Below, piece by piece: positions 36,544-47,400 of a stretch of 64,000 nucleotides of DNA. Numbering within the stretch: the stretch's first letter is position 1; each line of letters starts with the position of its first letter. The position numbers were made by a program, and so were the translations under genes. Below the pieces are notes generated by a model. It was not told the origin of the DNA. It ran no database searches and was given only the letters and a program-made list of their open reading frames with translations. This DNA comes from Methyloligella sp. GL2 (lineage in GTDB: Bacteria; Pseudomonadota; Alphaproteobacteria; Rhizobiales; Methyloligellaceae): the NCBI RefSeq assembly GCF_013341275.1, contig NZ_CP054476.1, positions 62,001-126,000 on the forward strand, written 5' to 3'.

Positions 36544-39048
36544 ATGCAGACCAAATGGGGGAGGGCTGCAGCGGTGGCGGTTTTCCCGCGCCCATATTTT
36601 CCATCTGCCTTGACGGCCGTCGCGACCTTCCTGGTCAGCGCGGGCGACGCTTCGGCACAAACGGCCGCGGTGGCTGAGCCCGCGGCCACGGTCGACGCAC
36701 GCATTCTGTTTACCCTCGGCATCTCGCTGGGGGTCATCGCCTTTGCCACCGGCATGGCGGTCTATTCGCTGCGTGCCGTGCGGCGTGCGCGCGAAGCGAC
36801 CGACGAAGCGGCGGCCGAGGTGCAGGCTTTGCGCAAGCGCAAGGACCGGCTGGAATCGGTGCTGGCCGCCGAGCCGCAGATCCTGTTCGCCTGGACCGAC
36901 TCGCCGCGGCCGCGCCTGCTTGTCGCCAATCTTCCGCCGAGCCTCGGCGTTCCCTCCGCACCGACGGCGTTTCTGGATTTTCCCGCCTGGCTCGATGCCG
37001 ACGGCATCGCCGGGCTGGAGCGCGCCCTGGGCGGGCTGATGGAGAATGGCGAAGCCTTCAATCTGATGCTTCGTACCCTCACCGACCGCTATATCGAGAT
37101 CGACGGTCGCGCGGCCGGGGCGGCGCTCACCGTGCGGGTGCGCGATCTGGCCGGACAGCGGCTGGAGGCAGCGCGCCAGGAACGGCGGCGCCAGGCGATG
37201 GAGAGCCAGTTCGGCGTGTTGAAGCGCCTGCTCAACACCCTGCCCGAGCCGGTGTGGCTGAAAGGCGCCGACCGGCGTATCGCCTGGGTCAACAAGGCCT
37301 ATGCCGAGGCTGCCGATGCCGGGCTGGAAGAAACGGTGATCGCCGATCAGATCGACCTTCTGAACCAGACCGACCGGGCCGACGCCGAAGCGAGCTTGGC
37401 GCGGGGGCAGGCCTTCCAGCGGGAGGTGGAATGCCTCACCGAGACCGGCCCGCAGCGCTTCCTCGCAACGATGACCGGCGACGGGATGACGGCGGCAGGG
37501 ATCGCCTCCAAGACCGCCGGCGGCGCGGCGGCGCCGAAGGGCGATTTCCAAACCAAGCTGCGCAGCTTCGACCGCATGTCGACGGCATTCGCCGTGTTCG
37601 ATTCCGGCCGGCATCTGGTGCATTTCAATCAGGCCTATGCCGATCTTTGGCAGCTCGATCCGGCCTGGCTCGCCTCCGGCCCCTCCGATGGCGAGATCCT
37701 CGACCGCCTGCGGCTTTCCCGCCTGTTGCCGGAGAAGGCGAATTATCAGGAGTGGAAGGAGCGCTGGCTTTCCAGCTACGGCAAGGATGTGCAATTCGAC
37801 GAGACCTGGCATCTGCCGGACGGGCGCATGCTGCATGTGGTGACCGACGCAACGCCGGGGGACGGGGTCACCTATCTGTTCGAGAACGTCACCGAGAAGA
37901 TCTCGCTGGAGAGCCGCTACAATGCGCTGATCCAGGTGCAGCGGGAGACCCTGGATACGCTGCGCGAAGGCGTGGCGGTGTTCTCCGCCGACGGGGCACT
38001 GCGGCTGTATAACCGCGCTTTCGCCTCGATCTGGCAGCTGCAGCCGCATCAGCTCGACGGCGAGCCGCATATCGACGAGGTGATCGGCTGGTGCCGGGCG
38101 CTCTACGACAATGCGGAGGAGTGGGAGCGGACCAAGACGGCGGTCACGGCCATCACCTCCGACCGGCATCCTTACGAGAGCCATCTCGACCGGCCCGACG
38201 GCAGCGTGATCGCTTGCGCCGCCCTGCCGCTGCCCGATGGCGGCACGCTGCTCACCTATGTCGATGTCAGCGACACGGTGCGGGCGGAGCGCGCGCTGAT
38301 CGAGAAGAACGAAGCGCTGGAAGCGGCGGACCGGCTGAAGACCGCCTTCATCAGCCATGTCTCCTATGAGCTGCGCACGCCGCTGACCAATATCATCGGC
38401 TTCACCGATCTTCTCTCCAACCCGGCGACGGGGGAGCTGGCGCCGAAGCAGAAAGAGTATCTCAACGATATCGAGGCCTCGGGCCGAACGCTGCTCGCCA
38501 TCATCGACGACATCCTCGATCTCGCCTCTATCGATGCGGGCGACTTCCAGCTGGAGCGCAGCGCGGTGGATGTGCACCGCGTGGTGGAGAATTTGAAGAC
38601 CGGGCTTCGCGACCGGCTGAAGCAGAGCGGCGTGCGGCTGGATGTCCGCATCGAGCCTTCGGTGAGCGAGCTTGCCGCCGACGAGCAGCGCCTGGCGCAG
38701 ATCCTGTATAATCTTCTCTCCAACGCCATCGGTTTTTCGCCGGAAGGCGGCGAGGTCAAGCTGACCTGCGAAGCGCAAGGCGACATGGTCGGCTTCAGGG
38801 TGGAAGATCAGGGAGCGGGCATCCCGGAGGAGTATCAGCGCGCCGTGTTCGACCGTTTCGAAAGCCGCACCGACGGCTCGCGCCATCGTGGCGCCGGGCT
38901 CGGGCTTTCCATCGTGAAGAATTTGGTGGAGCTGCATGGCGGCAGCATCGTGCTGAGCTCTGAATTCGGTAAAGGCACCAGCGTCGAAGTCTGGCTGCCG
39001 CGGGCCGAGCCCTCCGATAAAGGGCGTTTGGCCCGCCCGGCGGAATGA
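36544..39048 (+). CDS. divL: DivL-type PAS-containing pseudo-histidine kinase
   Basis: Cell-cycle signalling protein that in related bacteria couples DivK to CckA and so controls CtrA. 834 residues: signal-anchor and membrane segment (about 20-80), coiled coil (about 85-105), several PAS domains (about 220-560), then a HisKA-like domain and an HATPase with NLLSNAIGFS, EDQGAGIPEEY and GAGLGLSIVKNLVELHGG. The position of the phospho-histidine holds Tyr 608 (HVSYELRTPLTNIIGF), the defining DivL feature. Its stop overlaps the next ATG by 4 bp, so it heads the tsaE-amgK-murU-addBA operon. Confidence 0.9.
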   Translation: MQTKWGRAAAVAVFPRPYFPSALTAVATFLVSAGDASAQTAAVAEPAATVDARILFTLGISLGVIAFATGMAVYSLRAVRRAREATDEAAAEVQALRKRKDRLESVLAAEPQILFAWTDSPRPRLLVANLPPSLGVPSAPTAFLDFPAWLDADGIAGLERALGGLMENGEAFNLMLRTLTDRYIEIDGRAAGAALTVRVRDLAGQRLEAARQERRRQAMESQFGVLKRLLNTLPEPVWLKGADRRIAWVNKAYAEAADAGLEETVIADQIDLLNQTDRADAEASLARGQAFQREVECLTETGPQRFLATMTGDGMTAAGIASKTAGGAAAPKGDFQTKLRSFDRMSTAFAVFDSGRHLVHFNQAYADLWQLDPAWLASGPSDGEILDRLRLSRLLPEKANYQEWKERWLSSYGKDVQFDETWHLPDGRMLHVVTDATPGDGVTYLFENVTEKISLESRYNALIQVQRETLDTLREGVAVFSADGALRLYNRAFASIWQLQPHQLDGEPHIDEVIGWCRALYDNAEEWERTKTAVTAITSDRHPYESHLDRPDGSVIACAALPLPDGGTLLTYVDVSDTVRAERALIEKNEALEAADRLKTAFISHVSYELRTPLTNIIGFTDLLSNPATGELAPKQKEYLNDIEASGRTLLAIIDDILDLASIDAGDFQLERSAVDVHRVVENLKTGLRDRLKQSGVRLDVRIEPSVSELAADEQRLAQILYNLLSNAIGFSPEGGEVKLTCEAQGDMVGFRVEDQGAGIPEEYQRAVFDRFESRTDGSRHRGAGLGLSIVKNLVELHGGSIVLSSEFGKGTSVEVWLPRAEPSDKGRLARPAE

Positions 39049-40601
39049 GCGGGGAAGACGCGCCGCTTCAATGGCGGCTGCGCGAAGAGGACCTCGCCGG
39101 GCTCGACCGGCTTTCCCAATACATCGCCTTCTTCCTGAGGCCGGGGGACGCGGTGGCGCTGAAAGGCCCGCTCGGCGCCGGCAAGACCACCTTCACGCGG
39201 TTTCTGGTGCGGGCCCTGGGCAGCACCGACGAGGTGCAAAGCCCGACCTTCGGCCTGGCCCAGAGCTACGAGACGCCACGCTTCGCCCTGCATCATTGCG
39301 ATTTCTATCGGCTGGAAGAGGGCGAGGCGGAAGAGCTCGGTCTGGAAGACTATCTGCTCGACGGGGCGCTGATCGCCGAATGGCCGGAGCGGGCGCCGGA
39401 AAGCCTTCCCGCCGATGTTCTGGAGATCGATATCGCCGAGACGGCATCGCCCGATATCCGGGATATCACACTGGTCGCCGCCGGTTCCTGGATCCCGCGC
39501 CTTGCCCGGCTGAAATCGATGCGCGGCTTCGTGGCGGAGACGGATTTTTCGGACGCTACGCTGTCCTACATGCAAGGCGATGCCTCGACCCGGAGCTATG
39601 CACGGCTGACGTCGGAGGACCGCTCGGCGATCCTGATGAACGCGCCGCGCACCCCGGACGGACCGCCGGACTATGACGGCAAGCCCTATAGCCAGGCGGT
39701 GCATCTGGCCGAGGATGTGACGCCGTTCGTGGCGGTGGGCGAAGCCTTGCGGGCGCGAGGGCTGGCGGCGCCGGAGATTTATGCCGCCGACCTCGAAGAC
39801 GGCTTCCTGCTGCTGGAGGATCTCGGCCCCCGCGTCTTCGGCGCCGAGTTCGCACGTGGCGAATCCCAGGCGGTGCTGACACGCGAGGCCGTCGACGTGC
39901 TGCTGCATCTCGCCAAGCTGCCGCCGCAGGATGCGCTGCCGGTGCCAAACGCGACGGCCTATGCGCTTCCCAGCTTCGATGTGGAAGCGATGCTCACGGA
40001 AGTCTCGCTGCTGGTCGATTGGCTGTGGCCGGCTTTGCATGAGACCCGCGCCGAAGACGGCAAGCCGCCAGCCGATCTTAGCGAAGACTTCCTGGCGATC
40101 TGGCGGCCTCTCTTGCAGGATATCGCCGCGGACGATCCCGGCTGGATCTTGCGCGACTACCACTCGCCCAATCTGATCTGGCTGCCGGAGCGGGATGGGC
40201 TGCAGCGGGTCGGGCTGCTGGACTATCAGGACGCGATGCGCGGGCCGCTGGCCTACGATCTCGTCTCGCTGCTGCAAGATGCGCGGGTCGACGTGCCCGC
40301 GGCGCTTGAGGCGGAGCTGCTCGATTACTACTGTGCGAGCCGCGATGGATTCGATTCCTCATTCTCCTCCGACCGGTTCTTGCGCAGCTATGCGCTGCTC
40401 GGCGCACAGCGCGCCTCGAAGATCCTCGGCATCTTCGCGCGGCTGGCCAAGCGCGACGGCAAGCGCGGCTATCTTGCCCATATGCCACGGGTGGCCGGTT
40501 ATCTCGCCCGCGATCTCGCCCACCCGGCGCTGCTCCCGTTACGCGACTGGTATGCCCGCGAGCTTGGTGCGCTGGAAAACCTGCCGCCCGCTTCTCTGTG
40601 A
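39045..40601 (+). CDS. tsaE-amgK: Fusion of TsaE with an AmgK-like sugar phosphotransferase
   Basis: Two domains in 518 residues. Residues 1-150 are TsaE, the ATPase of the t6A37 tRNA-modification complex, with P-loop GPLGAGKTTF (41-50), SPTFGLAQSYE and HCDFYRLEE. Residues about 165-518 are an APH-fold kinase with LRDYHSPNL (catalytic Asp 371) and DYQDAMRGPLAYDLVSLLQD (Asp 393), the pattern of AmgK, the N-acetylmuramate/N-acetylglucosamine anomeric kinase of peptidoglycan recycling. The following murU supports that reading. Similar fusions are annotated in Hyphomicrobiales. Confidence 0.88.
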   Translation: MSGEDAPLQWRLREEDLAGLDRLSQYIAFFLRPGDAVALKGPLGAGKTTFTRFLVRALGSTDEVQSPTFGLAQSYETPRFALHHCDFYRLEEGEAEELGLEDYLLDGALIAEWPERAPESLPADVLEIDIAETASPDIRDITLVAAGSWIPRLARLKSMRGFVAETDFSDATLSYMQGDASTRSYARLTSEDRSAILMNAPRTPDGPPDYDGKPYSQAVHLAEDVTPFVAVGEALRARGLAAPEIYAADLEDGFLLLEDLGPRVFGAEFARGESQAVLTREAVDVLLHLAKLPPQDALPVPNATAYALPSFDVEAMLTEVSLLVDWLWPALHETRAEDGKPPADLSEDFLAIWRPLLQDIAADDPGWILRDYHSPNLIWLPERDGLQRVGLLDYQDAMRGPLAYDLVSLLQDARVDVPAALEAELLDYYCASRDGFDSSFSSDRFLRSYALLGAQRASKILGIFARLAKRDGKRGYLAHMPRVAGYLARDLAHPALLPLRDWYARELGALENLPPASL

Positions 40602-40611
40602 GCCACCGCCC

Positions 40612-41346
40612 ATGAGCGCTAAGGTGGAGACGGCCATGGTGCTGGCCGCCGGCTACGGCATACGCATGCGCCCGCTGACAGAGACCACGCCGAAGCCGCT
40701 GGTCGCCTTACGCGACCTGCCGCTGATCGACCATGTGCTGGACGGGCTGCTGGATGCCGGCGTCTCCAAAGCGGTGGTCAATGTGCATTACCTCGCCGAC
40801 CAGATCGAAGCCCATGTGGAGACCCGGCTGGCGGCGGGCGAAGAGCCGGAGATCGCGATCTCCGACGAGCGCGCCGAGCTGCTGGACACCGGCGGCGGCA
40901 CCAAGCACGCGCTTTCTCTGCTCGGGTCAGGCCCGTTCTTCGTCCATAATTCCGATGCGGTCTGGCAGGAGGACCAGGGAATGGCACTTTCCCGCATGGC
41001 CGCCATGTGGGACCCTGAGACCATGGATGCGCTTTTGCTTCTCGCCGACAAGGAGACGAGCCTCGGCTATAGCGGTGCGGGGGATTTCTCGCTTGGCGAA
41101 GACGGCCGCCTGGCCCGCCGGGGCGAGGATGCCGCCGCGCCCTTCATCTTCGCCGGGGTTTCGATTTGCGATGCGCGGCTGTTCGAGGGCGCGCCAGAGG
41201 GGCCGTTCTCGCTCAATCTTCTCTGGGACCGGGCGCTTGAGAAGGGGCGGCTGATGGGGGTGACGCTGGGGGGACGCTGGATGCATATCGGCACGCCGGA
41301 AGCCCTGGCCGAGGCCGAAGCCCTGCTGGATGCCGCCGATGGCTGA
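40612..41346 (+). CDS. murU: N-acetylmuramate-1-phosphate uridylyltransferase (MurU-like nucleotidyltransferase)
   Basis: A sugar-1-phosphate nucleotidyltransferase of 244 residues with the signature MVLAAGYGIRMRPLTETTPKPLV (about 9-31) and DTGGGTKHAL. Together with AmgK it converts recycled MurNAc to UDP-MurNAc, bypassing de novo synthesis (the fosfomycin-tolerance route described in Pseudomonas and Caulobacter). The ATG lies 10 bp past the fusion gene stop, and the 3' end overlaps addB. Nucleotide specificity is inferred from gene order. Confidence 0.85.
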   Translation: MSAKVETAMVLAAGYGIRMRPLTETTPKPLVALRDLPLIDHVLDGLLDAGVSKAVVNVHYLADQIEAHVETRLAAGEEPEIAISDERAELLDTGGGTKHALSLLGSGPFFVHNSDAVWQEDQGMALSRMAAMWDPETMDALLLLADKETSLGYSGAGDFSLGEDGRLARRGEDAAAPFIFAGVSICDARLFEGAPEGPFSLNLLWDRALEKGRLMGVTLGGRWMHIGTPEALAEAEALLDAADG

Positions 41347-44300
41347 GAGCCGCCCCCGGCTCTATACCATCCCGCCGACGGCGCCGTTTCTGGATAGCCT
41401 CGCCCGCGCGGTGCTGAACGGCGATCTGCCGGCGGCCGGCGGGGATGCGCCCGATCCGCTTCAACTTCCCAAGACGACGATCTACCTGCCGACCCGGCGT
41501 TCCGCCCGCGGCCTGGCGCAAGCCTTCCTGCGCCAGGGGAAACGGCCGGCGCTGCTCTTGCCGCGCATCCGCACGCTTGGCGATCCGGAAGAGGAGGCGC
41601 TGTTCTTCGAAGAGCAGGAGAACGACGCCCTCCCCGGCGCGCCGGCGATCGATCCGCTGCAGCGGCGGCTTGCCCTGATGCGGCTGATCGCGGCCTGGCA
41701 GAAGGCGATGGAGGATCGCGGCGGGCTGAGAAGCGATCCGGAAGGGATCGGCCAGCCGCCGATCACCCCCGCGCAAGCCTCGCGGCTCGCCGCCGATCTC
41801 GCCCGCTTCATGGATTTCGCCGAGACGGAGGAAGCCGATCTTTCGCGTCTGAAGGACCTCGCGCCAGAGGAGCTGGCCGAGCATTGGAACCAGACCATCG
41901 ATTTTCTGGAAATCGTCACCAAGCATTGGCCGGCCTATCTGGCGGAAGCGGGGCTAGACTCGCCGGCAGCACGGCAGACTCGGCTGCGGCAGGCGGAGAA
42001 CGCCCGGCTTCTAGAGACGCCGCCGGACGGGCCGGTGATCGCGGCGGGCTCCACCGGCACGGTGCCGGCGACGGCGCGGCTGCTCGCCACCATCGCATCG
42101 CTCCCCAATGGCGCGGTAGTGCTGCCCGGACTCGATCTTTCGCTGGACGAAGAGAGCTGGGCGCGGCTCGCCGCCCATCCCGAACATCCGCAAAGCGGCA
42201 TGGCGGAGCTGCTGCGCCGCTTAGAGGCAAGCCGCGGCGACGTCGCCTGGCTGCCCGGAACGGAACCGGACGAGCACGCTTCGAAGCGGCTTCATTTCGT
42301 CAGCGAGGTGCTGCGCCCGGCGGAGAGCACCGAGCGCTGGCAGCATCTTCTGACCGAAGAAGAGACGCTGGAGGTGCCGGCAGGGCTCCGCCTGATCGAA
42401 GCGGAAAACCCGCAAGACGAGGCCGAAGCGATCGCGCTGATCCTACGTTCGGTGGTCGAGCGGCCGGAGAAGACCGCCGCTTTGGTGACGCCGGACCGGG
42501 ACCTTGCCCGGCGTGTTGCGGCGCGGATCAAGCAGTTCGGTCTGCGGATCGACGATTCCGCCGGGCTGCCCTTGCGGCGGACGGTGCCGGGCGCATTTCT
42601 CGATCTGATCCTCGAGGCGGCGACCAGCAATTTCGCGCCGCCGCAGGTGATGGCGCTTCTGAAGCACCCGCTGACCCGCCTGGGGCGCAGCCCCGCGGCG
42701 ATCCGCGAGGCAGCACGGCGGCTGGAGCGGACGGTGTTCCGCGATGTCTATCTCGGCCAGGGGATGTCCGGAATCCGCGGCGCGCTCGATCCGATGGCAA
42801 CGCAGCTCGGACGGCGGCCGCTCGATCCGGATAGCGCGAACTTCCGCGAAACGCTGGCTCTGGTCGGCGATCTGGAAGATGCGTTCGCGCCGATGCTGGC
42901 GCTGACGGAGGGGCAGCATTCCGCGGCATCTCTAGCGGAAGCCCATATCGCCACCGCCGAAGCCTTGGCGCGCGACGAAACCGGGTCGGCCGATGCGCTC
43001 TGGCTCGGCGAAGGCGGCGAATCGCTGTCGGTGCTGATCGGCGAGCTGATGGCGCATGGCACGGCGCTGATGATGAGCCTCGACGATTACGCGCCCTTCT
43101 ATGGCAGCCTGGTCTCCGGCCAGTCGGTGCGCCCACAGCGCGGCGCCCATCCGCGCCTGTTCATCTGGGGCCCGCTGGAAGCCCGCATGCAGCGCCCCGA
43201 CGTGGTGGTTCTCGGCGGGCTGAACGAGACGGTCTGGCCGAAGCCGCAAGATCCCGGCCCCTGGCTCAACCGGGCCATGATGGCGGAGCTCGGTCTGCCG
43301 GCGCCGGAGCGGCGCATCGGGCTTTCGGCGCATGATTTCGCCCAGAGCCTCGGCGCGCCGGATGTCTATCTCACCCGGGCGATGAAGGTGGACGGCGTGC
43401 CGACGGTACCCTCGCGCTGGCTGCAGCGGCTGGAAGCGCTGACGGCTGCGCTGGGGGTGGACGGGCAACTCAAGCCGGAGCGGCCCTGGACCGGCTGGGC
43501 GCGGCTTCGCGACAGCACCGAGGAGTTCGCGCCCTGCGCCGCCCCTGCCCCGCGCCCGCCGCTTGCCGCCCGCCCGCGCAGGCTTTCGGTGAGCCGTATC
43601 CAGCGATGGATCGCCAATCCTTACGATATCTACGCGCAGGACATTCTGAAGCTGCGCCCGTTGAAGCCGCTCGGCCATGAGCCCGATGCGGCGCTGCGCG
43701 GCCAGGTGGTGCACGCGGCGCTCTCCGCCTTCACCCAGGCGCACCCCGATGCGTTGCCGGTGGATATCGCCGGGGAGCTGGTGCGGTTCTCCGACGATCT
43801 GTTTGCGGCACTCGGCGGCTCGGCGCGGGTGGAGGCGTTCTGGCGGCCGCAATTTGAATGTTTCGCCGCCTGGTTTGCGCGCAGCGAGGCAGCGCGGCGG
43901 GAGGGCGTCGCGGCGATCCATAGCGAGCGGGACGGATCGCTGCATCTTGACCCGCACGATTTCACCGTGACGGCGCGGGCCGACCGGATCGATATCGGCG
44001 AAGACGGCAGCGCGGCGATCTACGATTACAAGACCGGCGCACCGCCAGCGGTGCGCGAGGTCGATGACGGGCGGGCGCCGCAATTGCCGCTCGAAGCTGC
44101 GATGCTGCTTGACGGCGGGTTCGGCGATGTTTCCGCCGGCTCCATCGCGGCGCTCCGCTATATCCGCGCCTCCGGGCGGCGCGAGGGGGGCGAGGAGCGC
44201 GAGGCGGGCAAGGACGCGCCGGATCATCTGGCCGCTGCGGCGGTGGAGGCGCTGACCGGGCTGGTCGCCGCGTTTAACGACGAGGCTCGCGCCTATGAGG

Positions 44301-44404
44301 CTCTGCGGCGGCCGAGCTTCAAGAAGGCTTATGCGTTCGACGACTACGCCCAGCTCGCCCGGGTGCTGGAATGGGGCGCGGCCGGCGGCGAGGGGGAAGA
44401 GTGA
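41339..44404 (+). CDS. addB: AddB subunit of the AddAB helicase-nuclease
   Basis: Processes double-strand breaks with AddA for recombination (the RecBCD equivalent). The 1021-residue protein has an inactivated helicase-like N-terminus (PTRRSARGLAQAFL; RFMDFAETEEADLSRL) and a C-terminal PD-(D/E)XK nuclease with the YDYKTG motif (IYDYKTGAPPAVREVDDGRAPQLPLEAAML). I use ATG 41339; an ATG three codons earlier is possible. It overlaps the end of murU by 8 bases, and its TGA shares one base with the addA ATG. Confidence 0.93.
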   Translation: MAESRPRLYTIPPTAPFLDSLARAVLNGDLPAAGGDAPDPLQLPKTTIYLPTRRSARGLAQAFLRQGKRPALLLPRIRTLGDPEEEALFFEEQENDALPGAPAIDPLQRRLALMRLIAAWQKAMEDRGGLRSDPEGIGQPPITPAQASRLAADLARFMDFAETEEADLSRLKDLAPEELAEHWNQTIDFLEIVTKHWPAYLAEAGLDSPAARQTRLRQAENARLLETPPDGPVIAAGSTGTVPATARLLATIASLPNGAVVLPGLDLSLDEESWARLAAHPEHPQSGMAELLRRLEASRGDVAWLPGTEPDEHASKRLHFVSEVLRPAESTERWQHLLTEEETLEVPAGLRLIEAENPQDEAEAIALILRSVVERPEKTAALVTPDRDLARRVAARIKQFGLRIDDSAGLPLRRTVPGAFLDLILEAATSNFAPPQVMALLKHPLTRLGRSPAAIREAARRLERTVFRDVYLGQGMSGIRGALDPMATQLGRRPLDPDSANFRETLALVGDLEDAFAPMLALTEGQHSAASLAEAHIATAEALARDETGSADALWLGEGGESLSVLIGELMAHGTALMMSLDDYAPFYGSLVSGQSVRPQRGAHPRLFIWGPLEARMQRPDVVVLGGLNETVWPKPQDPGPWLNRAMMAELGLPAPERRIGLSAHDFAQSLGAPDVYLTRAMKVDGVPTVPSRWLQRLEALTAALGVDGQLKPERPWTGWARLRDSTEEFAPCAAPAPRPPLAARPRRLSVSRIQRWIANPYDIYAQDILKLRPLKPLGHEPDAALRGQVVHAALSAFTQAHPDALPVDIAGELVRFSDDLFAALGGSARVEAFWRPQFECFAAWFARSEAARREGVAAIHSERDGSLHLDPHDFTVTARADRIDIGEDGSAAIYDYKTGAPPAVREVDDGRAPQLPLEAAMLLDGGFGDVSAGSIAALRYIRASGRREGGEEREAGKDAPDHLAAAAVEALTGLVAAFNDEARAYEALRRPSFKKAYAFDDYAQLARVLEWGAAGGEGEE

Positions 44405-47400
44405 TGGCGGCGCTGAGCCTGCAGCAGACGGCCGACGCCAATCAGGCGAAGGCCTCCGATCCGGAAGCAAGCGTTTGGGTGTCGGCCAATGCCGGGACCG
44501 GCAAGACCGCCGTGCTGGTCAATCGCGTGCTGCGGCTGCTGCTGGCGGGCGCGTCGCCGGAGAGCATTCTCTGCCTCACCTATACCAAGACGGCGGCGGC
44601 GGAGATGGCGAACCGGCTGCTGAAGCGGCTGGCGAGCTGGACGGCGCTTAGCGACGACGACCTTATAAAAGACCTCACGCGGCTGATGGGACGTGAGCCG
44701 GCGGCGACGGAGCGCGCCGCGGCGCGGCGGCTCTTCGCCTGCACGCTGGAGGCCAAGGGCGGGCTGAAGATCCACACCATTCACGGCTTCTGCGAGCGCA
44801 TCTTGCAGCGCTTTCCGCTGGAGGCCGGGATCACGCCGAATTTCGAGATCCTCGACGATCAGGAACAAAAACGGCTGTTGGATACGGCCTTCACCACGGT
44901 GCTGGGCCAGGCGGCACGCGACAGCCAAGCTCCGCTGGGGGCTGCGCTCAGCCGCATCGCGCTGCGCGAAGCCGAGCAGAGCGTACAGAAGCTGATTGCC
45001 GAAGCGCTTCACAAGCGGCGCGAGATTTTGCGAATCCAGGGGCTGTACGGCGCGCGCGAGAATTGGACGGCGCGGGAGGGCGAGGCCTTGCGGGCGCTGT
45101 TCGGGCTCGGCGCGGACGCGAACGAAGCCTCGCTTCTGGCGGAGGCCCAAGACGCCATTCCGCAGGCTCTGGTCGAGACGATCCTGGAGACGCTTTCGCC
45201 GGTCGCCACCTCCAAGACCGAGGTCGATTTGTTGCAGCTCCTGCAGGATGTGCGCTCGGCGTCGAGCGAGATGCGCATCGCCGCCTCGCGCGCCCTCGTC
45301 TACACCTCAAGCGGCATCCGCAAGCGGCTCTTCACCAAGGCCGTCACTGAGACCTATCCGGAGCTTTGCGAAGGGCTGAGAGAGGCGATCCTCCGCTTCG
45401 CCGCCATCGATGCCGATATCGGCAAGATCGCCTGCGCCGACGGCACGGCGGCCCTACTGCTGCTGGCCGACGCGGTGGCGCAAGATTACGAGGCGCGGAA
45501 ACGGGCGCGCGCCGTGCTCGATTACGACGATCTGATCGAGACCACGCTGACCCTGTTCGAGCGCAGCATGGCCGCGCCCTGGGTGCTGTTCAAGCTGGAT
45601 GGCGGCATCGACCACATCCTGGTGGACGAGGCGCAGGACACCAACGCGGCGCAGTGGCGGATCGTCGAGGCGCTGGCGGAGGAGTTCTTCTCCGGCAAGG
45701 GCGCCAAGGAGACGCCGCGCACCCTGTTTGCGGTCGGCGACGAGAAGCAGTCGATCTACAGCTTCCAGGGGGCGGAGCCCGCCTGTTTCGGCGAATACGG
45801 CCGCAAATTCGCGGTACGGGTGAAGGATGCCGGCCAGGTCTGGCATCACCTGCCGCTGACCCTCTCCTTCCGCTCCACCGAGGCGGTACTGGCGGCGGTG
45901 GACGATGTCTTCGCGCAAACCGAGGCGGCGAAGGGGCTGACCTGGCAGCAGGAGACGGTGATCCAGCACAGCGCCTTCCGCACCGGCGAGGCCGGGCTGG
46001 TGGAGCTGTGGGAGACCGAGCAGCAGGAAGAGCCGCCGCTGGTGCCCGCTTTCGAGCCGTGGAACGAAGCGAAGGCGACGCGGGCCGCGGTGGAGGCTTT
46101 GGCCGAGCGCATCGCCCGCACCATTCGCGGCTGGCTCGACAATGGCGAGATCCTGGCATCGGAGGGGCGGCCGATCCGTGCCGGGGACGTTTTGATCCTG
46201 GTGCGGCGGCGGGCGCATTTCGTCACTCCGATGATCCGCTGGCTGAAGCGGCTCAACATCCCCGTGGCCGGCGCCGACCGGATGCGGCTTCTGGAGCAGG
46301 CGGCGATCCAGGATCTGGTGGCGCTGGCCGATACGCTGCTGATGCCGGAGGACGATCTGGCGCTGGCGGTAACGCTGAAGAGCCCGTTCTTCGGTCTCAG
46401 CGACGACGATCTGTTCGACCTTGCTTACGATCGGGAGGGCTCGCTGTGGGCGGCGCTCCGGGCGCATGCCGCCGAGCCGCGCTTTGCCGAAGCTGCCGAG
46501 ACGCTGGAAGGCTGGCTCTCCCGCACCGACTTCCTGCCGCCTTACGAATTCTTCGCCGAGGTGCTGGGCGCCGAAGGGCAGAAGATGCGCAAGCGCCTGC
46601 TCACCCGGCTCGGGCCGGAGGCAGCGGAGGCGATCGACGAGATGATGGAGCTGGCGCTGCATCATGACGGCGAGGAGGCGCCCTCTCTGCAAGGCTTCAT
46701 CCATCAGCTGCGCAGCGGCGATATCGAGATCAAGCGCGATATGGAGCAGGCCCGCGACGAGGTGCGGATCATGACCGTGCATGGCGCCAAGGGTTTGCAG
46801 GCGCCGATCGTGTTCCTGCCCGATCACTGCGAAGCGCCGAAGAGCCCGCGCAAACTGATCTTCGAAGCCCCGCGCAAAAGCGACCGTCCCGACGCGCCGC
46901 CGCATCTGATCTGGCCGGCGGGCGCCAAGGAGATCGAAGCGCTGAAAGACGCGCAAGCCGCGGTGAAGGATGCCGAGATCGAGGAGCGCCACCGGCTGCT
47001 CTATGTGGCGCTGACACGGGCGCGGGACCGGCTCTATGTCTGCGGCTGGGGCAAGCCGAAGGAAGGCAATGGCAGCTGGTACGATCTGGTGCGCTCCGGC
47101 CTGCTCGGAACCTTGCAGGAGACCGAGACGGAAGATGGGCGGATTGTGCATCGCCTGGTCTCGGAGCAGACCAAGCAGGTCGCGCCTGCGGAAGCGCGCG
47201 AAGGCGAAGCCGCGCCCGAGACCCTGCCCGATTGGGCGATGCGCGCCCCGCCGGCCGAGCACGCGCCAAAACCCGTCACCCCATCGAGCATGCCGCTGGA
47301 GGCGGAAGAGCCCGAGGCGGGCGGGCTCGGTTTCGAGCCGGCGGCGCTGGGACCGACATCGCTTTCCACCGACAATCGGTTCTTGCGCGGGCGGCTGATC

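Noticed and set aside
36442-38937. 831-codon open frame antisense to divL
   Set aside because: Shadow frame produced by GC-rich codon usage; the product is rich in Arg, His and Gly with no domain, while the plus-strand frame has clear PAS and kinase motifs.
39500-40601. Aminoglycoside resistance gene
   Set aside because: The APH fold is shared by many kinases; fusion with TsaE, adjacency to murU and the DYQDA..GP..YDLVSLL pattern fit AmgK better.
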